Shown: positions 9,001 to 9,070 of the stretch, piece after piece | Position numbering within the stretch: the stretch's first letter is position 1 | Layout: each line of letters starts with the position of its first letter | NCBI GenBank assembly: GCA_019323355.1 | Contig: JAHWHI010000029.1 | Location: forward strand, 1 to 9,070 | Reading direction: 5' to 3' | DNA: 9,070 bases | Source: Candidatus Woesearchaeota archaeon | GTDB lineage: Archaea; Nanobdellota; Nanobdellia; Woesearchaeales; WJKV01 | Position numbers and translations under genes: made by a program | The notes under the pieces: model-generated | What the model saw: only the letters and a program-made list of their open reading frames with translations | Database searches by the model: none | Told to the model about the DNA's origin: nothing

Positions 9001-9070
9001 ATATGGAAGATGCTATCAATCCTTTGCGCACGTATTGGCTGGAGAATAAAGTCCCAAGCGAACTTGGAGA
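1..9070 (+). CDS. Giant multidomain membrane-associated protein, partial at both ends
   Basis: One reading frame, with codons starting at base 3, stays open for 3022 codons and leaves the window at both ends, so neither start nor stop can be placed. Visible parts in order are: a helical N-terminal region, an HD-type phosphohydrolase core (residues 712-880), two tandem copies of an unrecognised ~378-residue module (1044-1799), a helical segment, a hydrophobic block with about five membrane-like segments (2022-2260), HEAT-like repeats (2339-2398), a possible kinase-like fold (2593-2764), one clear transmembrane helix (2863-2884) and more HEAT-like helices. Short linkers with consensus [IV]KK[AS][VI]SI separate the units. 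No cysteine codon is present. The other five frames are frequently interrupted. Codon use is coherent along the frame (AGA/AGG, ATA, GAA). Giant ORFs of this style are known from Omnitrophota. The function of the whole is unknown. The ORF is certain; domain names are less so. Confidence 0.95.
3..1937 (+). other. N-terminal helical region of the giant protein, function not recognised
   Basis: Residues 1-645 are rich in Glu, Lys, Arg, Leu and Ile and read as mainly alpha-helical. A small strand-like patch lies near residues 230-245 (GDYLVYVDIEN). I recognise no family. The region ends in an acidic, proline-containing linker (EEPPSEMPTA is partly visible just before residue 646) that leads into the first copy of the recurring KK-x-x-SI motif. 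It is more AT-rich than the HD unit that follows: block 361-420 has 18 G/C of 60, while block 2101-2160 has 29 of 60. It could be a scaffold, or the end of one or more further modules whose start lies upstream. Confidence 0.6.
849..971 (+). other. Coiled-coil-like segment
   Basis: Residues 283-323 form a continuous, highly charged helix with Leu/Ile spaced at roughly three- and four-residue intervals (ELEKATSILEKERRNFLKT is the core) and no Pro or Gly. This suggests a coiled coil or a long amphipathic helix. The call is made by eye from spacing, not from a coiled-coil score. Confidence 0.4.
1938..1964 (+). repeat. Linker motif copy 1 (VKKSISITE)
   Basis: First of five copies of a nine-residue motif, residues 646-654, at the border between the N-terminal helical region and the HD unit. 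It is preceded by an acidic Pro-containing stretch and followed by SPANV. Codons are GTG AAG AAA TCT ATT TCT ATC ACA GAA. It could be a flexible linker, a strand that docks on a neighbour, or a recognition or cleavage site; the sequence does not decide. Confidence 0.8.
2136..2640 (+). other. Predicted HD-type metal-dependent phosphohydrolase domain
   Basis: Residues 712-880 show the ordered ligands of an HD domain: His718 and His722 in YHGFLHAIEL, then His760-Asp761 in PLTHDFGYY, His778 in VNHEDRS, and a late Asp876 in RLMAAGDVYGHG. This order (H...HD...H...D) and the helical surroundings match metal-binding HD hydrolases, which usually cut phosphate esters of nucleotides or second messengers. 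The HD residues are followed by Phe-Gly rather than the common Ile-Gly, and no GYP signature is seen, so it is unlikely to be a cyclic-di-GMP-type HD-GYP. The substrate cannot be told. It sits in a ~398-residue unit bounded by linker motifs 1 and 2. Helices at residues 885-1035 probably complete the unit. Confidence 0.65.
3132..3158 (+). repeat. Linker motif copy 2 (IKKSVSITE)
   Basis: Residues 1044-1052, joining the HD unit to the first copy of the duplicated module. Start-to-start spacing from copy 1 is 398 codons. Codons ATA AAG AAA TCT GTC TCT ATC ACT GAG differ from copy 1 at several silent sites. Confidence 0.8.
3132..4268 (+). repeat. Tandem module, copy A (unrecognised ~379-residue unit)
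   Basis: Residues 1044-1422 form a unit repeated once more downstream. Landmarks are DGGWAY at residue 1073, followed by a Trp-rich stretch (QWMAWF); a helical section ending near VPEEVARRRN; LFxxLEDI-like helices; the signature YDLGDGKRGAKAVV at residue 1242; FHHRDAISTMFGIDY at 1283; AEQD...TGEW near 1318; and LKRIP at 1361. It then runs through a Gln/Glu/Ala linker into motif copy 3. I recognise no family. A mixed alpha/beta fold with a basic Gly-rich loop seems likely. HHRD resembles a kinase HRD loop, but the sequence after it does not fit. It may bind a substrate or partner. Confidence 0.85.
4269..4295 (+). repeat. Linker motif copy 3 (IKKAVSIEE)
   Basis: Residues 1423-1431, between modules A and B, 379 codons after copy 2. 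Codons are ATC AAA AAA GCA GTC TCT ATC GAA GAA. It is preceded by EQVPAAE and followed by VPRVEP. A looser look-alike, MKKVIAVDD, follows 17 codons later at 4320-4346. Confidence 0.8.
4269..5399 (+). repeat. Tandem module, copy B (unrecognised ~377-residue unit)
   Basis: Residues 1423-1799 repeat the order of module A: DGGWFY at 1458 with a following GWVAW; VPEDVARFRN; INLFPTLEEI; YDLGYGRRGAKAIV at 1626; IHHRDLISTLTGVDY at 1667; AEQD..TGEW; LKRIP at 1744; then motif copy 4. Across 25 residues around the YDLG signature, 17 are identical to copy A; across 21 around HHRD, 12 are. Matching landmarks are displaced by a near-constant 383-385 codons, so the alignment is collinear with few indels. 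DNA identity is low, so the duplication is old and the conserved blocks are probably functional. Confidence 0.85.
5400..5426 (+). repeat. Linker motif copy 4 (VKKAVSIEE)
   Basis: Residues 1800-1808, closing module B, 377 codons after copy 3. Codons are GTA AAG AAA GCT GTC TCT ATT GAA GAA. It is followed by the Pro-rich EAPTPG, then a helical segment. Confidence 0.8.
5427..5939 (+). other. Helical segment between module B and the membrane block
   Basis: Residues 1809-1979 read as a bundle of amphipathic helices with short Pro-containing turns. An example is ALREQGLPEEKVNERIE near residues 1907-1923, followed by a helix through DIGRILRYADKNK. I recognise no family and see no catalytic motif. 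It ends with basic residues (TTRR) directly before the hydrophobic block, which is the arrangement expected at a membrane boundary. Confidence 0.5.
5940..6302 (+). other. Hydrophobic block with three membrane-like segments
   Basis: After TTRRLSW the composition turns hydrophobic. Three segments of about 18-19 residues could span a membrane: bases 6066-6122 (starting AAWLSLFGVGAIWAPF), 6171-6224 (containing LIAPINLGTVVALTIAT) and 6246-6302 (containing FAVLGITTGLATLGVAF). Connecting pieces are short and carry Lys/Arg/Asp. The first stretch, around PFPIATVTNAINYGRYAP and the following QRAAWL, resembles the repeated hairpin unit further on and may be a third, more distant copy. Topology cannot be fixed by eye. 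Confidence 0.55.
6375..6590 (+). repeat. Membrane hairpin repeat, copy 1
   Basis: Residues 2125-2196. The order is AKPK, a basic helix (GRTLRW), LFPFN, then NEGLRYLVPNILYRAAL, a hydrophobic run FLLGPIGFLYSG and a charged tail (YAERK), then an Ala/Glu/Pro linker. It shares its pattern with the copy 80 residues downstream. The hydrophobic part at 6474-6530 could be a membrane helix or a re-entrant hairpin. Confidence 0.55.
6612..6830 (+). repeat. Membrane hairpin repeat, copy 2
   Basis: Residues 2204-2276. It repeats copy 1 as AKPS, a basic helix (RRRVMNY), LFPSLN, then NYGWSYPVFDLTYRSIL, a hydrophobic run (WYVTGSPLAFVIAPG) and a basic tail. The central Gly and the Arg after Tyr sit exactly 240 bases after their counterparts in copy 1 (6450 to 6690, 6483 to 6723). 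Identity is low, but the order of basic helix, LFP, xYG/NEG, YR and hydrophobic run is kept. Confidence 0.55.
6831..7196 (+). other. Helical region with two HEAT-like repeats
   Basis: Residues 2277-2398. After a Pro-rich exit from the membrane block (LPPTRAP) come amphipathic helices, then from residue 2339 two helix pairs typical of HEAT repeats: KILINALGSDDANIVTQAI with LLGLIQSKDAV, then TLIQLLRSDDLMVAIYAKDS. The LxSDDxxVxxxA spacing and about 31 residues per unit are the family hallmarks. HEAT repeats serve as protein-protein scaffolds, so this is likely a docking surface. Confidence 0.6.
7197..7778 (+). other. Charged helical region between HEAT repeats and kinase-like fold
   Basis: Residues 2399-2592 are mainly helical, rich in Asp, Glu, Lys and Ile, with a short strand-like piece (NNLFYVDFSL, near residues 2515-2524). 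No recognised motif. The stretch is AT-rich (block 7201-7260 has 16 G/C of 60). It may be part of the kinase-like domain's N-lobe or an independent helical spacer. Confidence 0.4.
7779..8294 (+). other. Possible degenerate kinase or phosphotransferase-like fold
   Basis: Residues 2593-2764 show elements in the order of an APH/kinase fold: strands with NGRVFKIS, where Lys2607 sits like the ATP-binding lysine; a helix LLKLMRDMHTVAKSL; a strand then IRQEFAPGVSI, resembling a hinge; a helix; YNTGNIFF with Asn2743 like the metal-binding Asn; and GKYVFSIIDPDVF with Asp2759 like the DFG-equivalent aspartate. The catalytic-loop Asp of a normal H-x-D motif is not evident before the Asn, so the site may be inactive or unusual. 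I made this call from motif order alone; a different alpha/beta fold is possible. Confidence 0.35.
8295..8552 (+). other. Basic helix and acidic linker before motif copy 5
   Basis: Residues 2765-2850. A Trp/Arg/Lys-rich portion (EYWRVRG, TNMARKYWVEPWQRHY) is followed by Ser-rich and then strongly acidic sequence (IEAPVEEEVIERLEEDAQ) leading to the linker motif. The basic aromatic part may pack against the kinase-like fold or a membrane surface. Confidence 0.4.
8553..8579 (+). repeat. Linker motif copy 5 (IKKAVSIEP)
   Basis: Residues 2851-2859, 1051 codons after copy 4 and just before the transmembrane helix at 8589. Codons ATC AAG AAA GCA GTA TCA ATC GAA CCT include silent changes at Val and Ser (GTA TCA where copies 2-4 use GTC TCT), showing conservation at protein rather than DNA level. 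Confidence 0.8.
8589..8654 (+). other. Single transmembrane helix
   Basis: Residues 2863-2884 are an uninterrupted hydrophobic stretch (core GGIVAVLLLLGVFSGIM) with an acidic approach (EPETA) and a following KDLR. By the positive-inside rule the C-terminal side would face the cytoplasm. This is the most convincing membrane helix in the window. Confidence 0.75.
8691..9068 (+). other. HEAT-like helical repeats, continuing past the window
   Basis: Residues 2897-3022. Helix pairs such as KLIELLMSDDYEDQKYAQQR with LEVLGR, and VRPLVDILNDPVYEDLHLSA with YALTSIGRRA, match HEAT-type units (LxxLLxxDDxxxxxxA; LxxIG). The start resembles the HEAT pair at 7017-7196. The region runs out of the window, so more repeats may follow. 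Confidence 0.55.

Noticed and set aside
1..9070. CRISPR arrays, tRNA or rRNA genes, insertion sequences, terminators and promoters
   Set aside because: No short direct DNA repeats with spacers, no cloverleaf or rRNA-like stretches, no inverted-repeat ends and no non-coding gap were seen; the repeats present are protein-level only.

Overview
The whole window lies inside one giant gene on the + strand. Reading frame 3 (codons starting at positions divisible by 3) is open from base 3 to base 9068, which is 3022 consecutive sense codons. There is no start, no stop, no ribosome binding site, no intergenic gap and no RNA gene. The protein is therefore longer than 3022 residues and runs off both ends. 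Residue n below means the codon at base 3n. Short open frames on the other strand and in the other + frames are shadows of this gene.

Organism: the DNA is moderately AT-rich, with heavy use of AGA/AGG for Arg and ATA for Ile. Nothing here is a taxonomic marker. Multi-kilobase to multi-tens-of-kilobase ORFs that mix HD, kinase-like, HEAT-like and membrane segments separated by short linkers fit what has been reported for Omnitrophota. A DPANN archaeon or another uncultivated lineage is not excluded. This assignment is inference only.

Layout by residue: 1-645, a mostly helical, charged region of unknown function with a coiled-coil-like stretch. 646-1043, a unit holding a predicted HD-type metal phosphohydrolase core. 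1044-1422 and 1423-1799, two tandem diverged copies of one unrecognised ~378-residue module (YDLG...RGAKA and HHRD...IST signatures). 1800-1979, a helical segment. 1980-2276, a hydrophobic block with about five membrane-like segments, including a repeated ~80-residue hairpin unit. 2277-2592, helical, with two HEAT-like repeats. 2593-2764, a possible degenerate kinase/phosphotransferase-like fold. 2863-2884, a single strong transmembrane segment. 2897 to the end, more HEAT-like helices.

Three features stand out. A nine-residue motif, consensus [IV]KK[AS][VI]SI[ET][EP], recurs five times at module borders. Its codons differ between copies, so it is kept at protein level. The 3022 codons contain no cysteine at all. 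The duplicated module matches nothing I recognise. Together they suggest a modular giant membrane-associated protein built by repeated addition of units joined by one standard linker. Its function is unknown.
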